Part shown: positions 16,952 to 26,831 of the stretch, in pieces
Layout of the letters: every line of letters starts with the position of its first letter
Position numbering within the stretch: position 1 is the stretch's first letter
NCBI GenBank assembly: GCA_002170395.1
Contig: NHEJ01000006.1
Span: 128,416-192,415, forward strand
Reading direction: 5' to 3'
Source of the DNA: Betaproteobacteria bacterium TMED82
Lineage (GTDB): Bacteria; Pseudomonadota; Gammaproteobacteria; Burkholderiales; Burkholderiaceae_A
Length of the DNA: 64,000 nt
Made by a program: the position numbers and the translations under genes
Notes under the pieces: generated by a model
The model's database searches: none
What the model was told of the DNA's origin: nothing
Seen by the model: the letters and a program-made list of their open reading frames with translations, nothing else

Positions 16952-17620
16952 CTAAAGAACTTTTCTCAATCTCAACAAAATTGACCCTGAAACAATATCA
17001 AATTTGTCAAGCAACTTAAGAAGTACAGCTGTTGAAAAAACATCACCGGGAACAACAACCAATTTCTTTTCTGAGGGACCTATTCCACCCTCTAAACAAA
17101 TAAATAAACAATCTTCTTCAATATTCTGCTTGAGCTCGCGTTCATCAAAAACGAGAAACTCTGTTGTACAAAATAATGATCGGCTGACTTTTCCTTTCTG
17201 ATAATCTATGAGTAACCTCTCCTCACTACTGTCGAAAAGTTTTGCTTCGGTTTCATACCCCAAATTTTCTCTGCCGTAGGAATCTTCCCATCGAACAAGA
17301 TCACTTTTATCAACCGGTGCTTCTACTTCAATCATTACAGAACCTTTTTCCCCCAAACAAAAAGAACTGTGAAATCTACCTCTGAATATATTTATTTTTT
17401 CCAAAGGGCCCAATTCATACTCACTATTTATTAACCTAAGTCTCACTAAACCCTCTAAAACAACAAGGCCAGTATTTTTTTTTGTATGACAATGAAAGGA
17501 AGTAGAGGCGCCATGATGCAATTCAAGTAGCCAAATTGCACAACTCTTTGACCTCCAACACAAATACTCTTTACCCCATGGTTTAGGAACATAATGCTCT
17601 AATGAATTTAAATGCTGCAT
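16952..17620 (-). CDS. Cupin protein, mannose-6-phosphate isomerase C-domain-like
   Basis: A 222-residue protein with one clear cupin barrel: KPWGKEYLCW, then FHCHTKKNTGLVVLEG (HxH...E/G pattern of cupin motif 1) and FRGRFHSSF (His of motif 2). The second half (from about residue 120) is beta-rich and may be another, degenerate barrel. The opening phrase PKPWGKE resembles type II mannose-6-phosphate isomerase and dTDP-sugar cupins. A role in sugar isomerisation or binding is likely, but the reaction is not determined. It lies one base from the dehydratase gene. Confidence 0.6.
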   Translation of the reverse strand: MQHLNSLEHYVPKPWGKEYLCWRSKSCAIWLLELHHGASTSFHCHTKKNTGLVVLEGLVRLRLINSEYELGPLEKINIFRGRFHSSFCLGEKGSVMIEVEAPVDKSDLVRWEDSYGRENLGYETEAKLFDSSEERLLIDYQKGKVSRSLFCTTEFLVFDERELKQNIEEDCLFICLEGGIGPSEKKLVVVPGDVFSTAVLLKLLDKFDIVSGSILLRLRKVL

Positions 17621-17631
17621 TTTTTACCTAT

Positions 17632-18852
17632 CTAAATTTGAGATAACCTGGGAATACCGAAAAAATGCTGTCCCCCGTTTCTGGGAAATAACTCTTGCAT
17701 TGCACAAAGCTTATCCACAAGTGCTTTTATTTTTTCCTTGCCAATTGAAATGTCTCTATCTAATTGATGCGTACCGGTTTGTTCTCCCGTTATAAAACAA
17801 TCTACCCTTAAGTATCTGAGAGAAAATAAGACGGCATAAAGCCTACCACCAAAAAAAGCTCCTGCACCTTTAGGTGTTAACTCGACAACCACCGCATTTC
17901 TGTGGCAAAAACAACTAGCCTGGGACCCGGAACCCATTGAAAACATTAAAATATCTGCACTAGCTACTAGATTTATCTGTTCATCAATTGAGAAATCTTC
18001 AATAAAAATTTTCTTGACTTCAATTTCTGTTTTGCTAAAAGCCTCAATCAAATCCTCTTCATCCTTAACTCTCCTGGAATTACCTTCTTTTCTTGCAATA
18101 TACAGAAGAGATTTACTTTTTCTTTTTTTAAACTTTTCTCTATACTTGACTAGCTCAAATGCTTTCTCTCTCAATTGATAAAATCCGTCAAACCAAATTT
18201 TGATATCTCCCTTTTGGCTATTTCTACACAAGGTATTTGAACTTACGACCACATCCCTAAACAAAACTGGTTCGCCAAGAAAGATCTTCATTGCGGATTG
18301 TTCTTTACTAACTAAAGACGGAACCCAGTTGAAAAAGCTACTGGGTAACTCATCACTGATAATATATTTATGCACATCACCGTATGTTTTAAATAAAAAA
18401 GTTTTTGACAGAAACTCCATAAACCAATGTCCAAAATAAGCCTTATCTGGACCACCCGATAAAAAACATACGGGATCAGAAATTTCTCTTTCATACTTCA
18501 ATAAACTTTCTTCGACATCAAATGCTTTATTAAAAAGCTCTACCCCCGGAGCAACATCTGACATATTAAAATTTTTATATTTTAAACAAACGCTGTAATT
18601 ATGAAAATATAAATCCCCAGTGATTAAAAAACCGTCCTCGGTAAAAAAATATTCCCCTGCCACTAAAACTACATTTTTAAGTCTCACAGAATAAATGGGT
18701 CCGTTATGAAAGCTCCCAACGACAATCGTACTTTTCTCTTTTTCCTCTAACATTGGTAACGTTACGATTGAAGGAGGGTTAATTAGATTAATATCTAGTT
18801 TCTTTTTGATGGCATATGCAAAAAGGTCGATAGATTGAACTCTCTGAGCCAT
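17632..18852 (-). CDS. Glycosyltransferase family 61-like protein
   Basis: A 406-residue protein with the features of DUF563/GT61: FLSGGPDKAYFGHWFMEF in the middle, then LLYIARKEGNSRRVKDEEDL, and ASADILMFSMGSGSQASCF, the region that in the family reads 'hGa.l.n..f.p'. GT61 enzymes use a GT-B-like fold to add xylose, GlcNAc or other sugars. In bacteria they sit in polysaccharide clusters. The donor and acceptor are not readable. Its position near the flagellin end of the operon fits either flagellin or O-antigen glycosylation. Confidence 0.65.
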   Translation of the reverse strand: MAQRVQSIDLFAYAIKKKLDINLINPPSIVTLPMLEEKEKSTIVVGSFHNGPIYSVRLKNVVLVAGEYFFTEDGFLITGDLYFHNYSVCLKYKNFNMSDVAPGVELFNKAFDVEESLLKYEREISDPVCFLSGGPDKAYFGHWFMEFLSKTFLFKTYGDVHKYIISDELPSSFFNWVPSLVSKEQSAMKIFLGEPVLFRDVVVSSNTLCRNSQKGDIKIWFDGFYQLREKAFELVKYREKFKKRKSKSLLYIARKEGNSRRVKDEEDLIEAFSKTEIEVKKIFIEDFSIDEQINLVASADILMFSMGSGSQASCFCHRNAVVVELTPKGAGAFFGGRLYAVLFSLRYLRVDCFITGEQTGTHQLDRDISIGKEKIKALVDKLCAMQELFPRNGGQHFFGIPRLSQI

Positions 18853-18856
18853 AACA

Positions 18857-19588
18857 CTAACCTTTACTAAAAGATTCTGAATTCTTTTTATTAACGAACT
18901 CTAACATCTGCTTATGAAATACTTTCATAATGGGCTTACGTTGAGCACCCTTGAAATGCAATATCGAAGCTTGTGGGAGATAGTATTTTTCGTCCGGCAA
19001 ACAGCCATAAACTGCCTCTTCAAAAACCCCAAAACTCTCACTTGGAAGAATTTCCGCATATTTTTTTAAGGCTTCCTGGTCGCCATACCAAACTTTAAAC
19101 TTATCATCCAAGTCGAGCAAAATATCATAGAGATCCCTCCAAACCCTAAAGCTCTCTGTAATTGTGGAACACGCCACGTAAGGATAAACCATACCTAATG
19201 GTTTTTTATCATATTCCATGAAGTCCAAACCTCTGAAATTACCTATAAAAGCACCATCTAGATTAAAAGACCTCTTACACATCACAATTTTCTTTTCCCC
19301 TAAAATCTCTGACGGTCTTAAGGTCCTAAGAAATAACATATCAGTATCAACATAAAGCGCTGGTGACTCAACATTTGCTTCTATAAACGCTTTGAGTCTA
19401 AATGACATCAGATTCTGAGAATCACCGGCTACATTAACCCTACTCGTTACCTTTTCAATGTCGGGCGTAGATGAATCCGAACAAAATACTATATTTGCAT
19501 CCTTATTGGTTATTCGTATAGAGTCAACTAACATTTGAGGTTGCTGAATGTCAGTTCCGACGTGAAAAAAAACAAAAGTATTAGACAT
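18857..19588 (-). CDS. GT-A fold glycosyltransferase-like protein (GT8-like)
   Basis: The ATG at 19588 is preferred: it has GGAG about ten bases upstream and overlaps the previous gene by eight bases; an ATG at 19612 would add eight residues but lacks a clear ribosome-binding sequence. The protein has FVFFHVGTDIQQPQML, then ALYVDTDMLFLR, a DxD motif that binds the metal and nucleotide sugar, and VWYGDQEALKKY, the DQ motif of GT8-like transferases. ASILHFKG near the C-terminus fits the conserved His of that fold. It probably transfers one sugar of the glycan; the linkage is unknown. Confidence 0.7.
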   Translation of the reverse strand: MSNTFVFFHVGTDIQQPQMLVDSIRITNKDANIVFCSDSSTPDIEKVTSRVNVAGDSQNLMSFRLKAFIEANVESPALYVDTDMLFLRTLRPSEILGEKKIVMCKRSFNLDGAFIGNFRGLDFMEYDKKPLGMVYPYVACSTITESFRVWRDLYDILLDLDDKFKVWYGDQEALKKYAEILPSESFGVFEEAVYGCLPDEKYYLPQASILHFKGAQRKPIMKVFHKQMLEFVNKKNSESFSKG

Positions 19589-20342
19589 TCGATGGTTCTC
19601 CAGAACCATCACTTTTTATTAAGCCTAACCTACTAGCTTTACCATTATTAATTTTGCCAACAATTTTGTATTGCTTCATTACATTCTCAAAACCCGGATC
19701 CGGGGCGCCCAACCTTTTATCGAACAGAAACATACTTCCTGGGCTTGCATTCAGTATGAATTCCTCGTATTCATTGCAAGGATAATGAAACCCCATCGAT
19801 AAGAAAGAGCAGCACATCTGGAAATCACTTGGGGGTAGAGTTTGATGTTTAGGGTTCACTAAACTTATATCAACACCTATTTCGTTTAACTCCAAAAACT
19901 CTTTAGTCGCCTGGAGAGAAGCGTACCCTGAGCCAGATTCCCGAAAATTGTGTTCATGTGTATCTGTCTCCTCAACATCAATCAGAACAACCTGATTGAT
20001 TTTCTTCTCCTTTGCCAAATCGTTGAGCCCTCGCACTAAAAAAAGCTCTAACAATCCATTTCCAGGACCGATGCTAACAATTTTCGTAAGTAGTTTTTTA
20101 TCTAGCGCAAATGTAGAAATTATACTTTTTGCCTCAGCAGACATCTGGGACAAGGTTTTTTTTAAAAACTCTTGAGTTAAATTATTTTGTAATAAGAAAT
20201 CAGTAAGCTGATTTTTTCTGCCACTGCGCTGCCACTCTTGGAATGCAGCTCCTCCTCCAAGCTCGAGAAACGCACCTGTCCTTTGTAAAATAAAATTATT
20301 AATAAATTCCTTATCACTTTTTAATTTAATTTCAACCATCAA
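19581..20342 (-). CDS. Putative SAM-dependent sugar O-methyltransferase
   Basis: A 253-residue protein with a helical N-terminus and a Rossmann-like domain starting IVSIGPGNGLLELFLVRGL (glycine-rich motif I), then VVLIDVEETDTHEHNF, where the acidic residue at the end of strand 2 would bind the SAM ribose, and MCCSFLSMGFHYP. The arrangement resembles the putative sugar O-methyltransferases of surface-polysaccharide loci. The start ATG overlaps nothing and follows the Cys-rich small gene by two bases. Target unknown. Confidence 0.6.
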   Translation of the reverse strand: MMVEIKLKSDKEFINNFILQRTGAFLELGGGAAFQEWQRSGRKNQLTDFLLQNNLTQEFLKKTLSQMSAEAKSIISTFALDKKLLTKIVSIGPGNGLLELFLVRGLNDLAKEKKINQVVLIDVEETDTHEHNFRESGSGYASLQATKEFLELNEIGVDISLVNPKHQTLPPSDFQMCCSFLSMGFHYPCNEYEEFILNASPGSMFLFDKRLGAPDPGFENVMKQYKIVGKINNGKASRLGLIKSDGSGEPSNV

Positions 20343-20344
20343 AC

Positions 20345-20617
20345 TTAAACCTTTAAATTAACTTTTCTTTTTCTTTTATACTTAGGTTTTAACAAGGTAA
20401 CTTTTGACTTAAACTTTTTTTGTTCATAGCCCATACAAACGAGGCCATCTAAACGAACAACATCCAAACAGGGCGTAATTTTACTTTTGAACCCCATTAG
20501 CTTACATGAGTAAGGAAACCTAGGGTCCCATGAAATAGCAAAGTGTTTGCAGTCCCAACAATTAGGGCATTTCTTTTCTATTTGTTTTCTGTTGACTAAT
20601 AAATCTATCTTCATCAA
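20345..20617 (-). CDS. Small Cys-rich conserved protein
   Basis: A 90-residue protein with Cys at 17, 20, 23, 38, 50 and 61 and the phrase ISWDPRFPYSCKLMGFKSK. Similar 80-90 aa proteins are common in Proteobacteria and are often mislabelled uracil-DNA glycosylase; none of the glycosylase motifs is present here. The Cys spacing suggests a small metal site. The C-terminal 25 residues are very Lys/Arg-rich. It overlaps the membrane-protein gene by four bases, so both are made together directly downstream of a flagellin gene. Function unknown. Confidence 0.6.
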   Translation of the reverse strand: MMKIDLLVNRKQIEKKCPNCWDCKHFAISWDPRFPYSCKLMGFKSKITPCLDVVRLDGLVCMGYEQKKFKSKVTLLKPKYKRKRKVNLKV

Positions 20618-20862
20618 TCACGCTTAAAATAATCAATGTAGATTCTCCGAATAATCTGAAATGCTAGTACTCCTAACACTATGTTGACAACCAAGTCCTG
20701 TGAATCAATATCGTTGAGACCAACATCTATTCCGGACCATAAAAGAACTAAAATCGGAACAACGAATAGCAAATAGATGCGAATCATTCTGCAGACTCTA
20801 CAAACCGGTTTTTGAACCTTCTTTACTGCTTCTTTGATTTCAACGCTTGTATGTGGATCCAT
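20614..20862 (-). CDS. Small two-helix membrane protein with CxxC motif
   Basis: An 82-residue protein with VCRVC at residues 20-24 just before a hydrophobic segment (about 29-45) and a second hydrophobic segment (about 56-73), ending in basic residues. It is probably an inner-membrane hairpin with both ends in the cytoplasm. No family is recognised. It starts 34 bases after the stop of the giant flagellin with no hairpin terminator between, so it may be read through from that gene, and it leads the carbohydrate operon. Confidence 0.55.
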   Translation of the reverse strand: MDPHTSVEIKEAVKKVQKPVCRVCRMIRIYLLFVVPILVLLWSGIDVGLNDIDSQDLVVNIVLGVLAFQIIRRIYIDYFKRD

Positions 20863-20896
20863 TACATTAGTTTAACCTAGAAAGAAAAAAAAGCCA

Positions 20897-23800
20897 TTAA
20901 CCCTGTAGTAATTGTAAGACTACTTGTTGACTTGCATTAGCTTGGGCTAAAATTGCAGTGCCTGCCTGTTGCAGTATTTGGCTTCTCGCCAATTCAGTAC
21001 TTGCCTTCGCATAATCAGCGTCCATAATTTGACTGCGTGATGCAGACTGATTTGTTGAGACATTGGATAAATTATCGATGGCATGTGTTAACCTATTGAT
21101 GACCGCCCCCATGTTTGCCCTATTGGCGTTGACCTTATCCATTACTTTATCTAACCTCTCGAGCACCCCCTCTGCAGACGATCTGCTGTTTATTCTATTT
21201 TTCATTTTTTCTAGGGAATCATCGACATCCCCCGTAACATCATTCGTAATCGGTCCTCCTTTGCCAAAGTCTCCCAAATCTATACTTATAATTTGAGTGG
21301 CTCGCGCTCCAACCTGAAATGCTAATCTACCCACCCTAGGTGGAGAAACCTCTAAAGTTGCCTCGCCTCCAAATGTACCCTGGACAAACCCTAGTTCAGT
21401 AAAGCTTGAATTCTGACCAAATCCATTATCTCCAGGCTCAATGCTAAATTGTTCTTTTGAAACCAATTTAATGTCACTGTAAACTGTCCTTGCACCCAAA
21501 GAGGCAGCTGTTGCAGACCTTATTCCAGTCACTTCATTGTTGCCCAAAGAATTTTCAGTTGTTGTTACAATATCCAACGAAAGTTGATTACTCGATGAGT
21601 AGGCTCCTGAAATCTCAAAGGGAATACCTGGATTGGTAGAAATGATAGTAATGAGTTTTGACAAAGGATCAATACTCACACTCGTATTGGCAAAAGCCGA
21701 CGGGTTATCATTTGCCGCTTCATCAATCGCTAATTTTAACGTATCAGAAAAACCAGTAAAACTTGAAGACGTTGCTTGTGCAGTAACTTGAACACCATTT
21801 ATCGTTAGTGCAATAGTATCACCCGTTGCCAAAGTTGCATTCGCACTTGACTGGCCAAGCGTAATTGTTGAAGTCTGAGCAACAGCCTCTCCCTGATCCA
21901 AACCAAAACTAGCTGCGGAGAGCCCCTGTATAGAACCATCAAACCAAACAGACATATTGCGTCCATCAGAAGATTCCAAAGTAACACCTTGATTATTATT
22001 GGTTGCCACCACGCCATGAGTGTGAGTCATCAAATTAATAGCACTCACCACGTTATTGCGTCTAGTGTCAGCAGGCTCATCTTGAGTTAACCGAACTGAA
22101 GTCTTAATCCCATTTATGTATAGATCATAGTCTCCGGTGGCTGGGAATACGCCTGGGAAACCAGTGTTTGTTGTTGAGCCAGTAATTTTTGCAGCTTTTA
22201 TTTCTGCAGTTACTCCTGTTACTTCAGAGTGTGAATTAATAGCAGCGGCAATCGCAATCGCACTTGCGTCCTTTTTACTACTGCTAGAAATTTCAACGCT
22301 ACGATCATCATCTTCTGAGTCAGAGCCCCTGATAGCAACTCCGTTAATTATTAAATCACCATTATTTAATTTTCTGGTGGGAGATTGAAAGTTCTCGCGA
22401 ACTTGTTCAACGTCGATATAAGCATCAGAAGCATCTGTAGTGACTGTCGCGGTAAAATCGATTCCTGGATTTCTCGCTGTAACGTAAACTTCATCCAAAT
22501 CGTTTCCATAATTCGCTAAAACAGTAATACCCAATGAAGGGTCAGACTCTATGGCCTCGATTAAACCTTTTCTTATGTCCTTAATCCCGTCTCCGGACTC
22601 AGTAGTATAGCTTTTGCTTTTACCATTTACTATAACGTTAAATGTTTCAGCTCCAGCACTCGATAAAGTACCGCTAAAACTAAATTTACTAATTTGCGAT
22701 AAAGCCGGAGAAACAGATTCCCTAGCATTATTATGAATTGTACTTATATTTTCATTGTACGTTCCTACCTGCAATCCTGAACGCTCTATTTCTCCGGTCG
22801 TGCTTGATTGTAAAACGATTGGGTTGTTGAACTCAGTGTTGTTTGCATACTGGGGATCTTCCGAATATTTCGACTCTAGGGAATAAACTCCCGATTGTAC
22901 CCCTTGCTTTAAGCCAGTTCTATCTGAAAAATCGCTATCGGTTGCGGCACTGTTGAAAGCTATTTCGATATTTCTACCATCTTTAGCTTCTAATCTTACC
23001 CCCTTGTTATCGTCATTTGTATTGATGGCGATAACACCTGTATCCTTCGTCATTCTATTAATGGCTTCAACTACTACCGACCTACTTTCGCGAATATTAT
23101 TATTAATTGTTTGAATTATCGGAGATGAAAATCCATTGATTGTTAAAGTACCAGAAACAACCCCGCCTGCCTTCATTGCAGTTCCGGTCATGACTGTTTT
23201 CCCAACTACTGCCGTCACACCCGTATCACTCGAAATACGATTAATAGCCTCTGCCTTAGCAATGGCACTTCCTGCCTGATTAATTCCAGTTGGCGAGAGA
23301 TTATCATCTTTTCCAAGTGACAAATTCACAGTCTCACCGTTTATAATCAAATCACTTGATCGCAAAGCAGTTAGTTCAGAAAATTGCCTGTTTATATCTA
23401 CCGTTACTTTTGGTCCACGTTGAGTAAAGGATTCAGGATTCCCATCAGCTCCCAACAAACTAATTGTCATATCGTCCGATATTAGTAGACTGTTGTTACC
23501 AGCATCAACGTTGAATCTACTTGTCTCACTAGAAATTAAGCTTGTACTGGTACCATCAATTCTAGTTAAAACACTACTGGCTGTAAATTTCTTACCAGCC
23601 TCGATGGAAGTTAAAACCAAATAAGTTTCATCGTCGGTAGTAATGTCTAAATCCCTCGCTACCGATGCGGTTACAAGTTCCGAAAGCTGTACATTTTCAG
23701 ACATCGCTTCAGCAATACTAGAAACTATAGTTTTATTTGCAATTGCATTTGTGTAAGCAGCACTAGAACTGTTTACGTCAGCAGTCGTAACAGTATATTT

Positions 23801-26578
23801 AAACTCAACTTCGTCTACCTTAAACTCTAAAATATCTCCTGCTTTATAATCCCCAGAAAGTGTGAACGTATCTTGTTGTGCTACTGAATCTCTAGCAAAA
23901 TAAATAGTGCCTGCTGAAAAATTGGGGGCTCCCCTTAAAGTGATATTTCCACCATTTTCAAGCTCAAACGTGGCATCTAATGTTCCGTAATCTCTATTCT
24001 CGTTCACTGTTGAAGTTACTCTAGGGTTAGCAGAATCTATATTGGAGGAAACAACCAGATCCGCGACTTCACCATCAAGCGCTGAATATGTGATCGTCAG
24101 AGCACCGCTTCCATTATCCGATAAAGTTCTTCCTGATGCTGTATCATAATTACTGTTAGCAAATAGTGCAGCCTTAACCTGAGTTGCAATGCTGTTTGCA
24201 GTGAGTCCAGCAGAAGAAGATAACTCAACCGAAACTCCGTCTACTGTAATTGTTCCACCAGTTTGGGTTACCGTCCCAACAGAAAGATCGATTCCCGTAG
24301 TTGTACTTGTTATTGTAGCAGTCAAGGGTATGTTGTCTGTTGTTGCGTAAACTAATTTTACTGCGCCAGTACCGTCTCCAAGGTCTGTAGCCCTTCGTAA
24401 AACACCGTTAGCTGAAAAACTCGCGTTTAATTGTGTAGCTATTATTGAAGATACAGCTGCCGTAGTATTATTCTGTACTGTCGCAGAAGCGGCAGCAAGC
24501 GTCACACCAGTTCCACCTGCTGAAATTGCAGCAGTGAAAGAAGATAGTGTTATTGAAGAAGAATTACTGTAGGTTATAAGAACTTCCCCAGCACTTGTTT
24601 CGATTGCATTATATGATACTCCTGCGGCTGAAAAAGTAGCGTTTGCTGCACTTACAAAATCACATGCCACACTTCTGGCAGAATCGGCAGAGTTTAAGCC
24701 AGTAACTTGCACAGAATACTGAACATTGTTATGGTCTGTTAAGACAATTCCAATTTGTGAGGAAGCTGCAATACCACTAGTGGCATTGGTTGCTCCACCA
24801 AAATTTAATGTTTGCGTAACCGTTCCCAAATTAATTTGCGTTACTAAAGCATTAGTGCTCGATCCGCCTTTAGTAGTTATCGAAAAAGTATTATTATCCG
24901 TTGCCGCAGGACCAGCACTCCATGCCCCAAATGTTAAAATCTGTTGCGATGCCGTCATTGCTGGACCAAAAGTAACTGTTCTTTGTAAACTTGGCTCCGG
25001 GGAAGTACTGAGGGTTAACTCGCCTGCTTTCAAGAATTCTCCAGTACCACTAAAAGCAACACTAGTATCAACGACTTGAACAACATCCCTATCGGTCGTT
25101 AGACCAACGTTGGTGTCCGCGCTGTAACTAATTAGTGAAACAGACGGGCTCTCGTCTGGGTAAGTTATGGTTACAGTTCCGCTACCGTTGTTAACCACTA
25201 CTCTGGCTTGAGTAGCGGAGGCAGCGGCAAAACTAGTTTGTAAAGCCGCTTGCACTTGTGACGCGATATTATTTGCGGTAGTGCCTGGGGCTATTTGTAC
25301 GGTAACCCCCCCGATGTAAATATTTCCTGTAGATTTAACGTCTACCGCGGTAAAGTTGGAACCCGTCGTATCACCGGTTTTTATAGGATCAAGCGGATCT
25401 CCGTCTGCTGCTCTGTAAGTTAAAGTAACACCTGAGCTTCCAGCAACATGACTAGCTGCTCTGTAAATTTTATTAGTACTAAAATCTGTATTAAGTGCAG
25501 AAGCCACCACTGCAGCAATTTCTGCAGACGTATTATTTACTGGCAAACAACTTGCCGCCGTTAGTGTGACACCAGTTGCTGAGGTATCAGTAATTGTTGT
25601 GGTGTACTGCGATCCAATTGTGTTGGCCGAGGCCCAACGAATTGTAACTGTTCCATCTCCGTTGTCTATTGCTAAGTGACCATCCGCAGTAAATGCTGCT
25701 ACAGCATTAATTGCTGATACAGCATTAGCTGCAACCGCTTGAGATGTGTTTGCCGTTACTGAAAAAGTAACTGCCGCAGAGTAAGATGCTGCTGCATCTC
25801 CTGCACTTCTGCCATCAAGCTCTAATTTGAAACCTGCCGTTCCCACAGCAGTTGATGCATTAGACGCCGGAGAAAAAGTTAATACTTGCTCAATACTTCC
25901 AAGGTGAATACTAGTAGTTAGAGGGTCTATCCCTGACGCTCCTCTGGTTTGAATATTAAAAGTTAACCCAGTAGCAGAACTACTATAGCTTCCGAAATTA
26001 AAACTTTGTTGTGCGGCAGATGCATCTGAGAATATTAATTTATGCTGAGCAACATTTTCAGATACATTTTTAGTCACTGGACTGTAATTTATGTCGGAAA
26101 AGAATTCACCTGTTGAAGTTATTTTAAATACTGGTTCTGGCCCAACCTGATCACCCGCAGAGCCATTAAGAACCTGAAAACCATTCCACTCTGTCATATC
26201 AGCAATTCTAACGATCTCTTTTTTTAGTTGCTGAAACTCTAAATCTAAGTAGCTTCTGTCCTCATTCGCGTTTGTATCATTGATAGCCTGAATGGACAAT
26301 TCACGCATCCGTTGGAGCATATCCGTAATTTCATTTGTGGCACCTTCAGCAGTTTGTATCAAGGAAACGGCGTCACCTGCGTTTCTAACAGCCTGATCTA
26401 AAGCTCTGATTTGCTGAGTCATCCTTGTAGAAATTGCCAAGCCGGCAGCGTCATCACCAGCAGTATTAATACGCTTTCCTGTGGAAAGCTGTTCCATTGA
26501 TTTGGATAAATTACGCTCCGTTGAAATAAGAGCTGCCTGAGTAAACAGTGCTTTTGTATTAGTATTAATTACTGCCAT
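20897..26578 (-). CDS. fliC: Giant flagellin (1893 aa)
   Basis: The ends are ordinary flagellin: NTNTKALFTQAALIS, LSTGKRINTAGDDAAGLAIST and MLQRMRELSIQ in the first 160 residues, and RLTHAIDNLSNVSTNQSASRS to LAQANASQQVVLQLLQ in the last 100. Between them are about 1600 residues of Thr/Ser/Ala-rich beta-type sequence, where typical flagellins have 100-300. Several diverged copies of one module recur (ITVDGVSVELS... followed by GRTLSDNGSGALTITYSALDGE; IYIGGVTVQIAPGTTANNI...). Giant flagellins are known in a few marine Gammaproteobacteria and form thick filaments. A sigma-54 promoter-like site precedes it. No cysteine-rich or enzymatic domain was noticed in the insert. Confidence 0.95.
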   Translation of the reverse strand: MAVINTNTKALFTQAALISTERNLSKSMEQLSTGKRINTAGDDAAGLAISTRMTQQIRALDQAVRNAGDAVSLIQTAEGATNEITDMLQRMRELSIQAINDTNANEDRSYLDLEFQQLKKEIVRIADMTEWNGFQVLNGSAGDQVGPEPVFKITSTGEFFSDINYSPVTKNVSENVAQHKLIFSDASAAQQSFNFGSYSSSATGLTFNIQTRGASGIDPLTTSIHLGSIEQVLTFSPASNASTAVGTAGFKLELDGRSAGDAAASYSAAVTFSVTANTSQAVAANAVSAINAVAAFTADGHLAIDNGDGTVTIRWASANTIGSQYTTTITDTSATGVTLTAASCLPVNNTSAEIAAVVASALNTDFSTNKIYRAASHVAGSSGVTLTYRAADGDPLDPIKTGDTTGSNFTAVDVKSTGNIYIGGVTVQIAPGTTANNIASQVQAALQTSFAAASATQARVVVNNGSGTVTITYPDESPSVSLISYSADTNVGLTTDRDVVQVVDTSVAFSGTGEFLKAGELTLSTSPEPSLQRTVTFGPAMTASQQILTFGAWSAGPAATDNNTFSITTKGGSSTNALVTQINLGTVTQTLNFGGATNATSGIAASSQIGIVLTDHNNVQYSVQVTGLNSADSARSVACDFVSAANATFSAAGVSYNAIETSAGEVLITYSNSSSITLSSFTAAISAGGTGVTLAAASATVQNNTTAAVSSIIATQLNASFSANGVLRRATDLGDGTGAVKLVYATTDNIPLTATITSTTTGIDLSVGTVTQTGGTITVDGVSVELSSSAGLTANSIATQVKAALFANSNYDTASGRTLSDNGSGALTITYSALDGEVADLVVSSNIDSANPRVTSTVNENRDYGTLDATFELENGGNITLRGAPNFSAGTIYFARDSVAQQDTFTLSGDYKAGDILEFKVDEVEFKYTVTTADVNSSSAAYTNAIANKTIVSSIAEAMSENVQLSELVTASVARDLDITTDDETYLVLTSIEAGKKFTASSVLTRIDGTSTSLISSETSRFNVDAGNNSLLISDDMTISLLGADGNPESFTQRGPKVTVDINRQFSELTALRSSDLIINGETVNLSLGKDDNLSPTGINQAGSAIAKAEAINRISSDTGVTAVVGKTVMTGTAMKAGGVVSGTLTINGFSSPIIQTINNNIRESRSVVVEAINRMTKDTGVIAINTNDDNKGVRLEAKDGRNIEIAFNSAATDSDFSDRTGLKQGVQSGVYSLESKYSEDPQYANNTEFNNPIVLQSSTTGEIERSGLQVGTYNENISTIHNNARESVSPALSQISKFSFSGTLSSAGAETFNVIVNGKSKSYTTESGDGIKDIRKGLIEAIESDPSLGITVLANYGNDLDEVYVTARNPGIDFTATVTTDASDAYIDVEQVRENFQSPTRKLNNGDLIINGVAIRGSDSEDDDRSVEISSSSKKDASAIAIAAAINSHSEVTGVTAEIKAAKITGSTTNTGFPGVFPATGDYDLYINGIKTSVRLTQDEPADTRRNNVVSAINLMTHTHGVVATNNNQGVTLESSDGRNMSVWFDGSIQGLSAASFGLDQGEAVAQTSTITLGQSSANATLATGDTIALTINGVQVTAQATSSSFTGFSDTLKLAIDEAANDNPSAFANTSVSIDPLSKLITIISTNPGIPFEISGAYSSSNQLSLDIVTTTENSLGNNEVTGIRSATAASLGARTVYSDIKLVSKEQFSIEPGDNGFGQNSSFTELGFVQGTFGGEATLEVSPPRVGRLAFQVGARATQIISIDLGDFGKGGPITNDVTGDVDDSLEKMKNRINSRSSAEGVLERLDKVMDKVNANRANMGAVINRLTHAIDNLSNVSTNQSASRSQIMDADYAKASTELARSQILQQAGTAILAQANASQQVVLQLLQG

Positions 26579-26666
26579 TTTCTTCTCCTAAACCCATAGC
26601 TCAAAAGTTGACTCGCAAATTTTTGGGCTACTTTTAAAACTTTTCTGTAAGCGTAGTAATAGTTTC

Positions 26667-26685
26667 AAAGCATTATTAATGCCAA
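26667..26685 (-). promoter_or_regulatory. Sigma-54 promoter-like site of the giant flagellin
   Basis: On the minus strand the sequence is TTGGCATTAATAATGCTTT: GG and GC separated by exactly ten bases, the -24/-12 signature (consensus TGGCAC-N5-TTGCW). The start codon lies about 80 bases downstream of the predicted transcription start. Confidence 0.65.
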
Positions 26686-26831
26686 CTGACAAAGGACTAT
26701 TCGCCTGCATATTTTGAGGAAAAATTAAGGGGGAACATAAAAATGATGGAAAAATATTGTTATGAATCATGAGTTTACATGTGATGGCAAAGATTTGCCT
26801 ATAAATTCCCAGTAGCTTTGAAAAGTGGAAA

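Noticed and set aside
20345..20617. Uracil-DNA glycosylase annotation for the Cys-rich protein
   Set aside because: At 90 residues it is too short and has none of the glycosylase motifs; the name is a known mislabel for such proteins.
24726..25079. Antisense 117-aa frame in the giant flagellin
   Set aside because: Composition (Val/Ala/Pro-rich) reflects the Thr/Ala repeats of the sense gene; no start signal.
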